Shown here in pieces: positions 32,507-41,570 of a DNA stretch of 64,000 nucleotides. Position 1 is the first letter of the stretch, and every line of letters begins with the position of its first letter. The translations under genes were made by a program, and so were the position numbers. The stretch lies in contig NC_053394.1 in assembly GCF_905171765.1 (NCBI RefSeq), positions 162,781,183-162,845,182 on the forward strand. Direction: 5' to 3'. The notes below the pieces were generated by a model. That model ran no database searches and was not told where the DNA came from. It worked only from the letters and a program-made list of their open reading frames with translations. Source of the DNA: Bufo bufo. Taxonomy: Eukaryota > Chordata > Amphibia > Anura > Bufonidae.

Positions 32507-32845
32507 AAAGTGAGGCCGGACGAAGCTGCACGCTTCAAGGGAGGCCGGCATGAGGGGTTTTGTGAGCAAGGGTCAGGCAAGGTAAGGGTTAAGTGGAAGC
32601 GTGCAGGGAAAGGGGGGAGGAGCTAGGAAGGGGCGGGGAGCGGCAGGCTGAAGTAGTGGTGAGGCAGGATAGCGCCCGCCATTTTAGGAAAGCAGAGAGC
32701 CAGCATCTAGCATCTGAAGGGCAGCATCGCATACTGCAATGGCAGAAGCAGTGGAGGCGATGCTGCGGCGATTGAGAGAAGCGGCGGACACCAGGGGCAG
32801 TGACTGGCTGGAGCAGCAGGTGACCGCATTGCTAGGGGGGCGGAG

Positions 32846-34648
32846 GTGGGCACGTCTAGCCCTAATCCAGCAGCTACACGGCCGCGGCGGGTACGGCCGC
32901 CGGCGCGCCTGAGCCCCGATTTACCCCCCCGGGTCCGGCGCCGTGTCAGGAGCCCCACAAGGGACCCTCCACGCCGGGAGCATTCCAGGGCTCCTGCGGC
33001 CTCCCGGCGTGGGAGGAATCCATATGTCCGGCGGGACCCTCCAGAGGCTGTGGGGCCTCCCCCTCAGCCCATCGTGGCAGCAGCAGGGGATTCAGGACCT
33101 GGTTCTGCAGGATCCCCTCCTGTTCCCAGGAGTCGGAGGCCTGCTCAGCGAGGGAGAGGTAGTGGCAGCAGAGGCAGCAGCGGGGCTGCGCGGTCGGCCA
33201 GGGCGGCCCGGCGCAGGCCCTTACAGGATGAGCCCCTTTCATTGGCACACGAGGCTGCGCCTGTAGGTGCCAGGGACGGGCGCAGGCCTTGCCAAGATGA
33301 GCTTCTTACAGAGGAGGAGGACGAGGCTGTTCTGGCCGGCTCCCCGCCCCAGAGCAGGCCTTTTGGGCATGAAGACAGGCGCGCAGATGCTTATGTGGAG
33401 GACAGGGAGGTGCGCAGGCCATTTCCTGAGGGCGGACAGTTCGCTACTGGTCCTGACACCGTCGAGGACAGAGGGCGTCCCGGAGCCATCCCTAACGCAC
33501 CCAGCAGTGATCCGGCTGGGGTGCTGCCGGCGAACAGCGCAAGTACCCATCAAAGGAACGTCGTGGATCCAGGAGTCGTCCGTCAGGAATCAGGACCTGC
33601 GGCTGCCGGGTTCACAGCACCCGGGCAGCTGGGTGAGACATCACTGGGAACACTGTTATCTTTATTTAATGTGGCGCCTGAGGTGTGTGGGAGCAATAGT
33701 GCTATTATCGGTGGTTTGGGGCGCTTGCTGTGTGGTTTAGCGGGGATTAGTCAGGATAGGGGGGCAATGGGGGCTACCCCCTTAGCAGCGTGGGGGTTGG
33801 GGACAGAAAATAGCAATGTACCGGCGACCGCTAGCAATAGTAATGTAGCAGTGGCCAATAGCACAGGTGTAGCCGAATCAGTGTCAGTGCAGACGCAGGC
33901 GGGAGGTGATGAGGATAGGCCCAGATTAGATGACGCCGCAAAAGGGGAGGTGTATGTCTGCTTTGAGGGTCCCCTGGGAGCGCATTTGAAAACGGAGGTT
34001 CGTGAGAAAATTTGGAAGGGAGAGTATATAGAAATTTTTTCGCTGCTTCCGTTGGAACGTTTCAACCTTGATGTGGTAAAGAAGGACGGAGTAAGGAAGG
34101 AGGAGGATGATAAGCGTCGTTATCGCCTCATCCCCAGGTCATTTAGTAATTGGCTGCAGGCCTTTGCTATTTTGGCGAGTGTAATTGGGGAGAAGAGTCC
34201 GGAATGCTGTTCCCCTTTATTTTGCTATTTAGATGCTATTGGGGAAGCCTATAGAGTGTATGGGGGTTCCGGGTGGTTACGGTATGACGAACAGTTTAGT
34301 CAGAGGAAAGCGGTCCGTCCTAATATGAGATGGGACCATAAGGACATTGCGTTATGGATGAGGGTGACAGCGCCAGGCAGGAGTGGTCAGTCCTTTCGGA
34401 GTGAGTCAGGGGTTGGGGTACAGCAAGGTACAGGGACGCCCCCAGTTGGAAGAGGATACTGCTTCCTTTTCAATGAGGGAAATTGCAAATTCGGCCAAAA
34501 ATGCAAATTTAGGCATGAATGTTCCGTGTGTGGCGGGGGCCATGGGGCTAGCAGATGTTTTAGAGGGGGTAGACAGAGGGGTGGGGATAGTTTTGCTAAA
34601 GGGGCAGACCCCAGTGCGAGTGGAAAGGATGGTGGGGCATCTAAATAG
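32846..34648 (+). CDS. Ngaro Gag-like protein with zinc fingers
   Basis: The ORF is open for 600 codons from 32846. The first part is rich in Arg, Pro, Gly and Ala and probably disordered, and the true start may be further in. From about residue 370 comes a globular region (VYVCFEGPLGAHLKTEV, RSFSNWLQAFAIL, WLRYDEQFSQRKAVRPNMRW). The C-terminus has a CCCH-type finger (CFLFNEGNCKFGQKCKFRH) and a further C/H cluster (CSVCGGGHGASRCF). Such fingers fit RNA packaging by the element's particle protein. The end overlaps the RT ORF, which lies in another frame. Confidence 0.78.
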   Translation: MGTSSPNPAATRPRRVRPPARLSPDLPPRVRRRVRSPTRDPPRREHSRAPAASRRGRNPYVRRDPPEAVGPPPQPIVAAAGDSGPGSAGSPPVPRSRRPAQRGRGSGSRGSSGAARSARAARRRPLQDEPLSLAHEAAPVGARDGRRPCQDELLTEEEDEAVLAGSPPQSRPFGHEDRRADAYVEDREVRRPFPEGGQFATGPDTVEDRGRPGAIPNAPSSDPAGVLPANSASTHQRNVVDPGVVRQESGPAAAGFTAPGQLGETSLGTLLSLFNVAPEVCGSNSAIIGGLGRLLCGLAGISQDRGAMGATPLAAWGLGTENSNVPATASNSNVAVANSTGVAESVSVQTQAGGDEDRPRLDDAAKGEVYVCFEGPLGAHLKTEVREKIWKGEYIEIFSLLPLERFNLDVVKKDGVRKEEDDKRRYRLIPRSFSNWLQAFAILASVIGEKSPECCSPLFCYLDAIGEAYRVYGGSGWLRYDEQFSQRKAVRPNMRWDHKDIALWMRVTAPGRSGQSFRSESGVGVQQGTGTPPVGRGYCFLFNEGNCKFGQKCKFRHECSVCGGGHGASRCFRGGRQRGGDSFAKGADPSASGKDGGASK

Positions 34649-36194
34649 ATATCCGAACCAGGAGTTAGCTGAATTTTTGTGTTTGGGGTTTAAGTTCGGT
34701 TTTCATATACCTTCATACCCGTTACCAGTCATAGAGAAGCGGAAGAATTTGCGTTCGGCATTGCAGTTCCCGGACATAGTGACAGCAAAGTTAGCTAAAG
34801 AGGTTTCCCTAGGGAGGATGGATGGTCCGTTTGTTAAATCACCCATCAGTAACTTGCGAGTTTCCCCTTTGGGTTTGATCCCTAAGAAGGAGCCTAACAA
34901 ATTTAGGCTCATCCACCATTTATCATTCCCTAAGGGTGCGTCGGTCAATGAGGGCATTGACCCGGAACTTTGTTCTGTGGTTTATGCCTCCTTTGATGCG
35001 GCTGTGGAGTGGGTAAGGAAGCTGGGTCCGGGTACCCTGTTGGCAAAATGTGACATTGAAGCGGCATTTCGGTTGTTGCCAGTTCACCAGGATAGATTGT
35101 ATTTACTGGGTTGTTTTTGGAATGGCGCTTATTTTGTGGATAGGTGTTTGCCAATGGGCTGTTCAATATCGTGTGCATATTTTGAGCGTTTCAGTTCTTT
35201 TCTGGAGTGGGTGGTGGTTCAGGAATCAGGTTGTCACTCTGTCATTCATTATTTGGATGATTTCCTGTGTTTGGGGCCGGGGGGATCTAGGGTTTGTTCG
35301 TTGTTGTTATCCACATTGCAGTCTGTTTTTGAGTGTTTTGGAGTCCCTTTAGCGGTGGATAAAACAGTGGGGCCAGTTACTGAACTAAGCTTTTTGGGTA
35401 TTGTCATCGATACACTGCGGATGGAGTGTAGGCTACCAGTAGACAAAGTGTCAGATTTAAGAACAGAGGTGGCGGCGGCATTGACAGCAAAAAAGATTCG
35501 CCTGCGGGACCTGCAGTCTTTGTTGGGCAAATTAAATTTTGCATGCAGAATCCTCCCAATGGGCCGCATTTTTAGTAGGAGATTGGCTTCGGCGACAGGA
35601 GGTGTGGTGTCTCCCCACCATTTTATTAGGCTAGGCAGGGAGTTGAAAGGGGATTTGAAGGTTTGGGATTCCTTTTTACAGCAGTTTAATGGCAGAGCAT
35701 TAGTTATGGGGGGGGTGGTTGATGCGTTTGATTTCGAATTGTTCACGGATGCTGCGGGTGGAGTGGGTTTTGGGGCGTACTGTGAAGGGCAGTGGTGTGC
35801 GGGTCAGTGGCCTGAGTCCTGGGTACTAAAAGGATGGGTAAAAAACGTGGCATTGCTGGAACTATTCCCCATTGTGTTGGCAGTCACGCTCTGGGGGGAG
35901 AAGTTTCGGCACAAGAAAGTCCGTTTCCATTGTGACAACTTGGGAGTTGTGCAAGCCATCAATAGTGTAACGGCTTCTTCCCCCCCGGTTATTTGCCTGT
36001 TGCAGCAGTTGGTTCTCCGGTGCTTGTCCCTTAATGCTTGGGTGTTTGCGGTGCATGTGCCTGGTTCCTCTAACTGTATAGCTGACGCACTTTCTCGTTT
36101 TCAGTGGGAGCGGTTTCGCCAGCTGGCCCCGGATGCGAGTCAGGTCGGATTGGTGTGTCCAGAGTCGTTGTGGGAGATCCTGGAGGTACCGTAG
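34383..36194 (+). CDS. Ngaro reverse transcriptase and RNase H
   Basis: The RT ORF is open from the Gag overlap to 36194. Domain signs in order are VSPLGLIPKKEPNKFRLIHH, KCDIEAAFRLLPV, LPMGCSISCAYFE, the catalytic HYLDDFLCLG (about 35250), then RNase H with LFTDAAGGVGFGAY, LELFPIVLAVTLWG, HCDNLGVVQAI and IADALSRFQ. The acidic residues of both active sites are present. The first recognisable RT residues come after about 34640, so the overlap part may not be translated. It could be expressed by frameshift from Gag, reinitiation or splicing; the sequence does not decide. Confidence 0.88.
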   Translation: MVSPFGVSQGLGYSKVQGRPQLEEDTASFSMREIANSAKNANLGMNVPCVAGAMGLADVLEGVDRGVGIVLLKGQTPVRVERMVGHLNRYPNQELAEFLCLGFKFGFHIPSYPLPVIEKRKNLRSALQFPDIVTAKLAKEVSLGRMDGPFVKSPISNLRVSPLGLIPKKEPNKFRLIHHLSFPKGASVNEGIDPELCSVVYASFDAAVEWVRKLGPGTLLAKCDIEAAFRLLPVHQDRLYLLGCFWNGAYFVDRCLPMGCSISCAYFERFSSFLEWVVVQESGCHSVIHYLDDFLCLGPGGSRVCSLLLSTLQSVFECFGVPLAVDKTVGPVTELSFLGIVIDTLRMECRLPVDKVSDLRTEVAAALTAKKIRLRDLQSLLGKLNFACRILPMGRIFSRRLASATGGVVSPHHFIRLGRELKGDLKVWDSFLQQFNGRALVMGGVVDAFDFELFTDAAGGVGFGAYCEGQWCAGQWPESWVLKGWVKNVALLELFPIVLAVTLWGEKFRHKKVRFHCDNLGVVQAINSVTASSPPVICLLQQLVLRCLSLNAWVFAVHVPGSSNCIADALSRFQWERFRQLAPDASQVGLVCPESLWEILEVP

Positions 36195-37069
36195 CTGCTC
36201 TGTTGCAGGCATCATTGAGTGAAGGCACGTGGAGGATGTATGATAGGGCTTGGAGTAGGTGGCAGCAGTGGTGTAAGGACCTAGGGGTCGAGGTACTGGA
36301 CGGGGAAATTCCGTTGTTACTTTTCATTGGCCACGTGAAGGATCAAGGTTGGTCGGTTGCCAAGATCAATGGTTGCATGGCGGGATTGGCTTTCGGATTC
36401 AAGTTGCGGAATTCCCCGGACATTACTAAGTCCTTTTTGGTCCGGCAAATTTTGAAGGGTTATAGAAGGTTCCAGCGCGTAAAAGATTCCCGCCTACCGG
36501 TGTCTTTTTCATTATTGTTACAGTTAGGGGAGCAGGCAGCTGGGGTGTGTCGCTCGGCTTGGGAGGTGAGCTTATTTAGACTTGCCTTTGCTCTGGCTTT
36601 TTTCGGGGCCTTTCGTTTAGGGGAGTTAGTGTGTGCAAGTGTGCGGCGGGAAGGGGGTCTGAGGTGTGAGGATGTAACGCTATATGACGACAGGGTGGTG
36701 ATTTCTCTGAGATTTTCAAAGACGGATCAGGAGGGGAGGGGTCATTTAGTCTCATTGTTTGAGGTGCCGGGATGTCTCTTGTGTCCAGTACGGTGTTTGC
36801 GGGATTTTCAAGGAAGGGCAGGGGTCGCGGCAGGCCCGATTCTTAGACACGAGGATGGCTCCTTTTTATCGCGATTTCAATTTATAGCGGTATTCAAGAA
36901 ATGTTTGCGTAATCTGGGAATGGACTCTGGCAAGTTTACGGGTCATTCCTTCAGGATAGGTGCTGCCACGGAGGCTGCTCGCTTAGGGGTGCGAGATGAA
37001 GTGATTAAGCGTATTGGGAGGTGGGAGTCGGAACGTTTTCGGCTGTATGTGCGTTTAGGGGCAGTTTAA
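36104..37069 (+). CDS. Ngaro tyrosine recombinase
   Basis: This is an ORF of 321 codons with the full tyrosine-recombinase set: Arg in FGAFRLGEL (R171), Lys in FSKTDQEG (K206), HSFR (H281, R284), Trp in IGRWESER (W307) and the nucleophile in RFRLYVR (Y315). In DIRS-order elements this enzyme joins a circular DNA copy to the target, which explains the lack of target duplications. The first 91 bases overlap the RT ORF in another frame. There is no ATG at the ORF start; GTG opens it and the first ATG inside is at residue 45, so expression probably depends on RT readout or splicing. Confidence 0.9.
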   Translation: MGAVSPAGPGCESGRIGVSRVVVGDPGGTVAALLQASLSEGTWRMYDRAWSRWQQWCKDLGVEVLDGEIPLLLFIGHVKDQGWSVAKINGCMAGLAFGFKLRNSPDITKSFLVRQILKGYRRFQRVKDSRLPVSFSLLLQLGEQAAGVCRSAWEVSLFRLAFALAFFGAFRLGELVCASVRREGGLRCEDVTLYDDRVVISLRFSKTDQEGRGHLVSLFEVPGCLLCPVRCLRDFQGRAGVAAGPILRHEDGSFLSRFQFIAVFKKCLRNLGMDSGKFTGHSFRIGAATEAARLGVRDEVIKRIGRWESERFRLYVRLGAV

Positions 37070-37703
37070 GGCTGTGTCTAACCATGTTTGTCTTGTTCTT
37101 TTTTCAGGTGATGCCCCGTTGTTAGTATGGATCCTGGGCCATTCGTTCGTGTTCTGGGGGGCATTGCGAGCGGATGTTCGGCAGAATGGGCGGCAGTTGG
37201 GGTTTGATCGGGGGATGGCCATAGTAAGATGGATCGGACGTAGAGGTATGGTGTGGGGTAGTGTTTTGCAGGAGGTTCATCGGCAAGCCAGGTTAGATAG
37301 AGTCCCAGATGTCTTGGTGTTGCATGTTGGGGGAAATGACCTAGGGGTCCGACCTTGCAGAGAGTTGATCAGGGATATCCGTTTTGATTTTTTGCGTTTG
37401 TGGTCCCTCTTCCCGTCAGTTGTCACTGTGTGGTCGGACATTGTCCCCAGGAAGGTCTGGAGGGAGGCGAGATCGGTGGAAAGGTTGAATAAGGCTAGGA
37501 TTAAGCTGAACAGGGTGATTGGGCGGTTCTGTGCAAAACATGGGGCGGTGGTGGTGAGGCACCCCGAGTTGGAAGCAGGAACAGGAGGCTTTTGGAGACA
37601 GGATGGAGTCCACCTCAATGCGGTGGGCATTGATTTGTGGTCACTGGACTTGCAGGGAGGTATTGAAACAGCCCTCCGGGTGTGGCGGAACGCGCGAGCT
37701 TAA
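37059..37703 (+). CDS. Ngaro SGNH/GDSL-type hydrolase
   Basis: The frame opens after a stop at 37056-37058 and ends at 37703. Numbering from the GTG at 37074, block I is ILGHSFVFWGA with Ser24, block III is VLHVGGNDLG with Asn88, and block V is DGVHLNAVG with Asp177 and His180. This is the complete catalytic set of an SGNH hydrolase (esterase/lipase fold). No ATG lies in frame before residue 48, which is after the catalytic Ser. A consensus-like splice acceptor (37087-37107) precedes the conserved part. The substrate and role in the element are unknown; similar domains are known in Ngaro and some other retroelements. Confidence 0.83.
   Translation, partial: GQFKAVSNHVCLVLFSGDAPLLVWILGHSFVFWGALRADVRQNGRQLGFDRGMAIVRWIGRRGMVWGSVLQEVHRQARLDRVPDVLVLHVGGNDLGVRPCRELIRDIRFDFLRLWSLFPSVVTVWSDIVPRKVWREARSVERLNKARIKLNRVIGRFCAKHGAVVVRHPELEAGTGGFWRQDGVHLNAVGIDLWSLDLQGGIETALRVWRNARA
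37087..37107 (+). promoter_or_regulatory. Candidate 3' splice acceptor before SGNH ORF
   Basis: A pyrimidine-rich tract of about 18 bases ends in CAG at 37105-37107, directly before the first conserved residues of the SGNH hydrolase. It would let the hydrolase be spliced to an upstream start codon. Inferred from sequence only. Confidence 0.45.
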
Positions 37704-38160
37704 GGGCTGTCAAGCTGCGCGTTGTTGGCAGGGGGAGGTCATAGAAGCTGGGGCTACTGGATGGTAACGGTGAATGAGAGGGCCTCAATGGTGGGGCTGG
37801 ACTCTCAGAGTTGGGGCACCTGGTTGGCTTGGTATGGCGTCCGTCAGTTGGTGTCCCCGAGCTTGTGGTACGCGGCTGGGGGCAAGATGGAATTGCCGTG
37901 GTGGTTTGTGGTCGTTTAAGGTGCAGTTAGGCGGCTTCTAGGACCTCCCTCGTCAGTTAGACATGTATATATATTTATATATATATGTCATTGTTATATC
38001 AAGTGTTATGTTTATTCATGTTATTTATATTATTTAATAAAAGACGGCTGCTGTGGCCGATTTAATCCAAACAGTGGCTGTGTGTGGTTATTGGGAGAGA
38101 AAATGGGGAGGGTTAGTTAGCTAAATGATGGGGTAGCGGACCCGAGCGTAGCCAATAACC
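37704..38160. other. Ngaro 3' non-coding region
   Basis: No further ORF of note is present. An AT-rich block TATATATATTTATATATATA lies at about 37970 and AATAAA at about 38036. The inverted pair GGTTATTGGG (about 38077) and CCAATAACC (38152-38160) near the end may mark the terminus. Confidence 0.4.
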
Positions 38161-39401
38161 CTACTCATGGCATACAAACAATATAACATACACAATTTAA
38201 ATAGACCGCCAAAGCGGAAGTGACATCAGGTAGCCTTGGTGATGAACTAAACAAGCTAAGCAAACAAGCTAAGCAAAAATCACAGAAACACGTGAGGAAA
38301 CGACCCAACTGCAGCAACATCATTAAAGACAGAATTAATATAACATATAGGGAATTCTCCAAAAATAGGGACGATTTCAAGATGAGATGATGTGATTGGG
38401 GGTTCATCACGTTTTCTGAAAAAGAAAAAAGAATAAACAATTACATAAATATAAAAATAAATATAGATAGTGGAGCTTGGAGATTACAGGAAACTATTGA
38501 GATCATACTCCCGGTTCAATCCCCTGGGTTCAAGTGTCTGCAGTGTGTGAATCCAATAGGCTTCACGTTTTTTTCGATCCCTTCGGGATTTTGCAGATTA
38601 TTTAAATTCTGTATGGCATGAACTCCAATTTACGCTGCACTATGATAACCATGAGATTAATTTGAGAAGCGACAGCGTACTTGGTCCACTCCAAGAAAGG
38701 GTACATTTCCCTGCTTGAGATGTATACACTGCTCGAGTGTTATTAGAGGAGAATACTTTCTACATCCCTACACGGGAAAGCAATTTCCTATTAAGGGATT
38801 CTTCACATGCAATAGCAATTACGTAGTGTACCTACTGAAATGTCCGTGTGGACTCCTATACATAGGAGAGACCTCTATGCGGATGAAGGATCGCTTCTCG
38901 AAACATAAGTCATACGTAAAAAGAATCTGCTCCTACCGATTCCTAACCACTTTGATCGCTGTAGTCATACTATCGCACAATTGAGCTTCCAGATCATTGA
39001 ATATGTACCGCAACCTCGGAGAGGTGGTGACAGGATTAAAATATTAAAAAAACGTGAAGCCTATTGGATTCACACCCTGCAGACACTTGAACCCAGGGGA
39101 TTGAACCTGGAGTATGATCTCAATAGTTTCCTGTAATCTCCAAGCTCCACTATCTATATTTATTTTTATATTTATGTAATTGTTTATTATTTTTCAGAAA
39201 ACATGATGAACCCCCAACCGCATCATCTCATCTTGAAATCGTCCCTATTTTTGGAGAATTCCCTATATGTTATATTAATTCTGTCTTTAATGATGTTGCT
39301 GCAGTTGGGTCGTTTCCTCACGTGTTTCTGTGATTTTTGCTTTTTGTTTAGTTCATCACCAAGGCTACCTGATGTCACTTCCGCTTTGGCGGTCTATTTA
39401 A
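38161..39401 (+). mobile_element. Penelope-like element with inverted arms
   Basis: The left arm (about 38195-38575) is the reverse complement of the right arm (about 39043-39401) with a few indels. Between them lies the C-terminal part of a PLE polyprotein. The piggyBac element at 39402 begins in the TTTAAA of the right arm, so the arm is cut short. The arrangement is the same as in the PLE at 276-2200: the 3' end is present a second time, inverted, at the 5' side. Confidence 0.7.
38600..39135 (+). pseudogene. PLE GIY-YIG endonuclease domain, broken
   Basis: The open part 38715-38984 reads CNSNYVVYLLKCPCGLLYIG followed by ETSMRMKDRFSKHKS, a clear GIY-YIG core. Before it, in a separate stretch, CIHCSSVIRGEYF contains the cysteine pair often seen upstream. 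The frame breaks at about 38940 and the C-terminal end (LKKREAYWIHTLQTLEP) follows in another frame to about 39100. The RT part is missing. Confidence 0.8.
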
Positions 39402-40047
39402 CCACCTCAGCTCCCCTAGCTTAAACACCCTTAATGACCAGACCACTTTTTACAATTCTGCACTACACTACTTTCACGGTTTATTGCTCGGTCATGCAAC
39501 TTACCACCCAAATGAATTTTACCTCCTTTTCTTCTCACTAATAGAGCTTTCATTTGGTGGTATTTCATTGCTGCTGACATTTTTACTTTTTTTGTTATTA
39601 ATCGAAATCTAACAGTTTCTTTGCAAAAAAATGACATTTTTCACTTTCAGTTGTAAAGTTTTTCAAATAAAACTACATTTCTATTAAAATTTTTCTCTAA
39701 ATTTATTGTTCTACATGTCTTTGATAAAAAAAAATGTTTGGGTAAAAAAAAATGGTTTGGGTAAAAGTTATAGCGTTTACAAACTATGGTACAAAAATGT
39801 GAATTTCCGCTTTTTGAAGCAGCTCTGACTTTCTGAGCACCTGTCATGTTTCCTAAGGTTCTACAATGCCCAGACAGTAGAAAAACAGCACAAATGACCC
39901 CATTTAGGAAAGTAAACACCCTAAGGTATTCGCTGATGGGCATAGTGAGTTCATAGAACTTTTTATTTTTTGTCACAAGTTAGCGTAAAATGATGATTTT
40001 TTTTATTTATTTTTTCCTTACAAAGTCTCATATTCCACTATTAGTTA
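39402..40047. other. piggyBac 3'-side terminal region, first part
   Basis: This is the non-coding end of piggyBac up to the retrovirus insertion. The last 80 bases (39965-40040) are the reverse complement of 49624-49700 just beyond the retrovirus, so the retrovirus landed in the loop of a palindrome. It contains the phrase ACACCCTAAGGTATTCGC, one of four module copies in this element. Confidence 0.6.
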
Positions 40048-40051
40048 GTGG

Positions 40052-40553
40052 TGTTAAGGAAAATATCCAGCTTTTCTGAAAGTGGATATAAAATTCATAA
40101 GATGTTTTCATTTTCTCTGTGTACGTGATATAATGTGGTGACATTTGAAAAAAAACAAGCTTATAATAAGCGTAAGCTAAAAACCTACATAAGTGAGCTG
40201 TGTGTGTTAAGATAAGATAAGGTTTGTACGTACTACTAAGCAAATATGCATCTCTTGCTAAAAAACCTAAACTCATTAGTTAACACATTTTTGGAAAAGT
40301 GAAACTACCAACTAACCAATCAATAGATGGATTCAAAAGCCATTATTGAAATGTCTGTAAAATAATCATGTTTTACTTTGAGGGGTTACACCCTTTGAAC
40401 TGTGTATAAATAAAGGGTGCAGGACACTTTATGTTGGGATCCTGACAAGGTTTTGAACTATACTCAGACTTCTGTCATTTTCCTCCGTCGACGTCATTCA
40501 CCTGAACATGAGGCAACGATCATCACGTGGCTGACCCTTGGCCTGCCACAACA
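40052..40553 (+). repeat. Retroviral 5' LTR
   Basis: 502 bp, from TGTTAAGGAA to CTGCCACAACA. TATAAATAAA at 40405-40414 holds both a TATA box and AATAAA. Compared with the 3' LTR it has about seven substitutions, a short A-run indel and a 17-19 base extra stretch near its end (GATCATCACGTGGCTGA). Confidence 0.92.
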
Positions 40554-40558
40554 CTTTC

Positions 40559-40576
40559 TGGTGGAGAATGCGGGCA
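40559..40576 (+). promoter_or_regulatory. Primer-binding site, tRNA-Ala type
   Basis: The 18 bases TGGTGGAGAATGCGGGCA begin five bases after the 5' LTR. They are complementary to the 3' end of vertebrate tRNA-Ala(AGC) as I recall it (ending GCCCGCATTCTCCACCA). This tRNA would prime minus-strand DNA synthesis. Confidence 0.7.
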
Positions 40577-41570
40577 CCACAACAACGCTCCTAGCTGCAG
40601 ATCGCGATACGGAGACCAGGACCCAGGAAGACCGCGGTAAGTAACCCATTGTGTTACTACCTGTCTCCTGAGCTCTGCTCGCTGTTCTGCAGTGTGGTGT
40701 GTGAACGTGGTGCCTGTACCGTGTTCTGGTGAATGAATTATTTCCCCTATATGTGCAAAACTGTCTTTAGGCGTATGAATGCACGAATGTGTGAGTGGCT
40801 GAGATAAGCCGAATCTTGGAGGGGTCTGACCCTGCTCCTCCTGAGCCAAGCTGAAAGTCTAGAGCTCGCTGACTGGCTTGTCCGGTCCCTCACTCTGGAG
40901 GCCTCTGGTTCTGGTGGAGAAAGGGTTGACAGACCTATCCTGGAGGAGGCTGTGAGAAGTGGCAGTGTATAAAGCTGTCCAGTAAGATTGGATAGGGGCC
41001 CTGCAGTTCCTTGTTGGTACCTGAAAAGGCACCTGAGGTCAGGGGTTGTTCCAAAGTTATGTCATTCTGTGTGGTTTCACATGTACTGAGTGCCTGCTGA
41101 TATTGTGTGAGGAAGAATTACTGTATTGTTGCCAATTCCTGTGCTGTACAGTGTATACATGCGTGGGTATTATGATACCAGTTTGGATTGGGTGGTTGCA
41201 GTTATAATCATTTGGATTGCAGTATTTGTTTGCTTCTTGTGCCATAGAAAGAACATAGAGAGGTTTAAGGTTTCCAGCGAGTAACCCCAGAGAGGACGTG
41301 TGAGTTACTCTGTGTGAGGGCAAGACTATATTGTAGTATTGCCAGACCAGTGGATCAGTGCTGCCTCGGAAGTGTGCCCACAGCACCACTGGTAGTAGAA
41401 AAAGTGGTGCCGCCTCGGAAGTGTGTCCACGGCACCACTAGTAGTGCCGCCTCAGAAGTGTGTCCACGGCACTACTGATAGTGCTGCCTCGGAAGTGTGT
41501 CCACAGCACTGTTGTAATTCACCAGGTGTGTGAGTACCTGGATAGTGAATTACAAGGAGCCACCCACGGG

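Larger units (their letters stand above)
32507..38160 (+). mobile_element. Ngaro-type (DIRS order) retrotransposon
   Basis: Four long plus-strand ORFs follow one another: Gag (32846-34648), RT-RNase H (34383-36194), tyrosine recombinase (36104-37069) and SGNH hydrolase (37059-37703). A tyrosine recombinase instead of an integrase defines the DIRS order; an SGNH hydrolase ORF is known from Ngaro. A polyadenylation signal AATAAA is at about 38036. No stops break the ORFs, so the copy may be recent. The split direct repeats expected at Ngaro ends were not found by eye, so both boundaries are estimates. Confidence 0.8.

Noticed and set aside
33239..33740. ORFs in other frames inside the Ngaro gag (both strands)
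   Set aside because: They are shadows of a GC-rich coding frame with no motifs of their own; the 32846-34648 frame holds the zinc fingers.
38230..38300. Possible extra hammerhead in the PLE arm (GGTGATGA ... GAAAC)
   Set aside because: No stem II pairing between the two boxes and the first core base is wrong; the boxes are probably chance.
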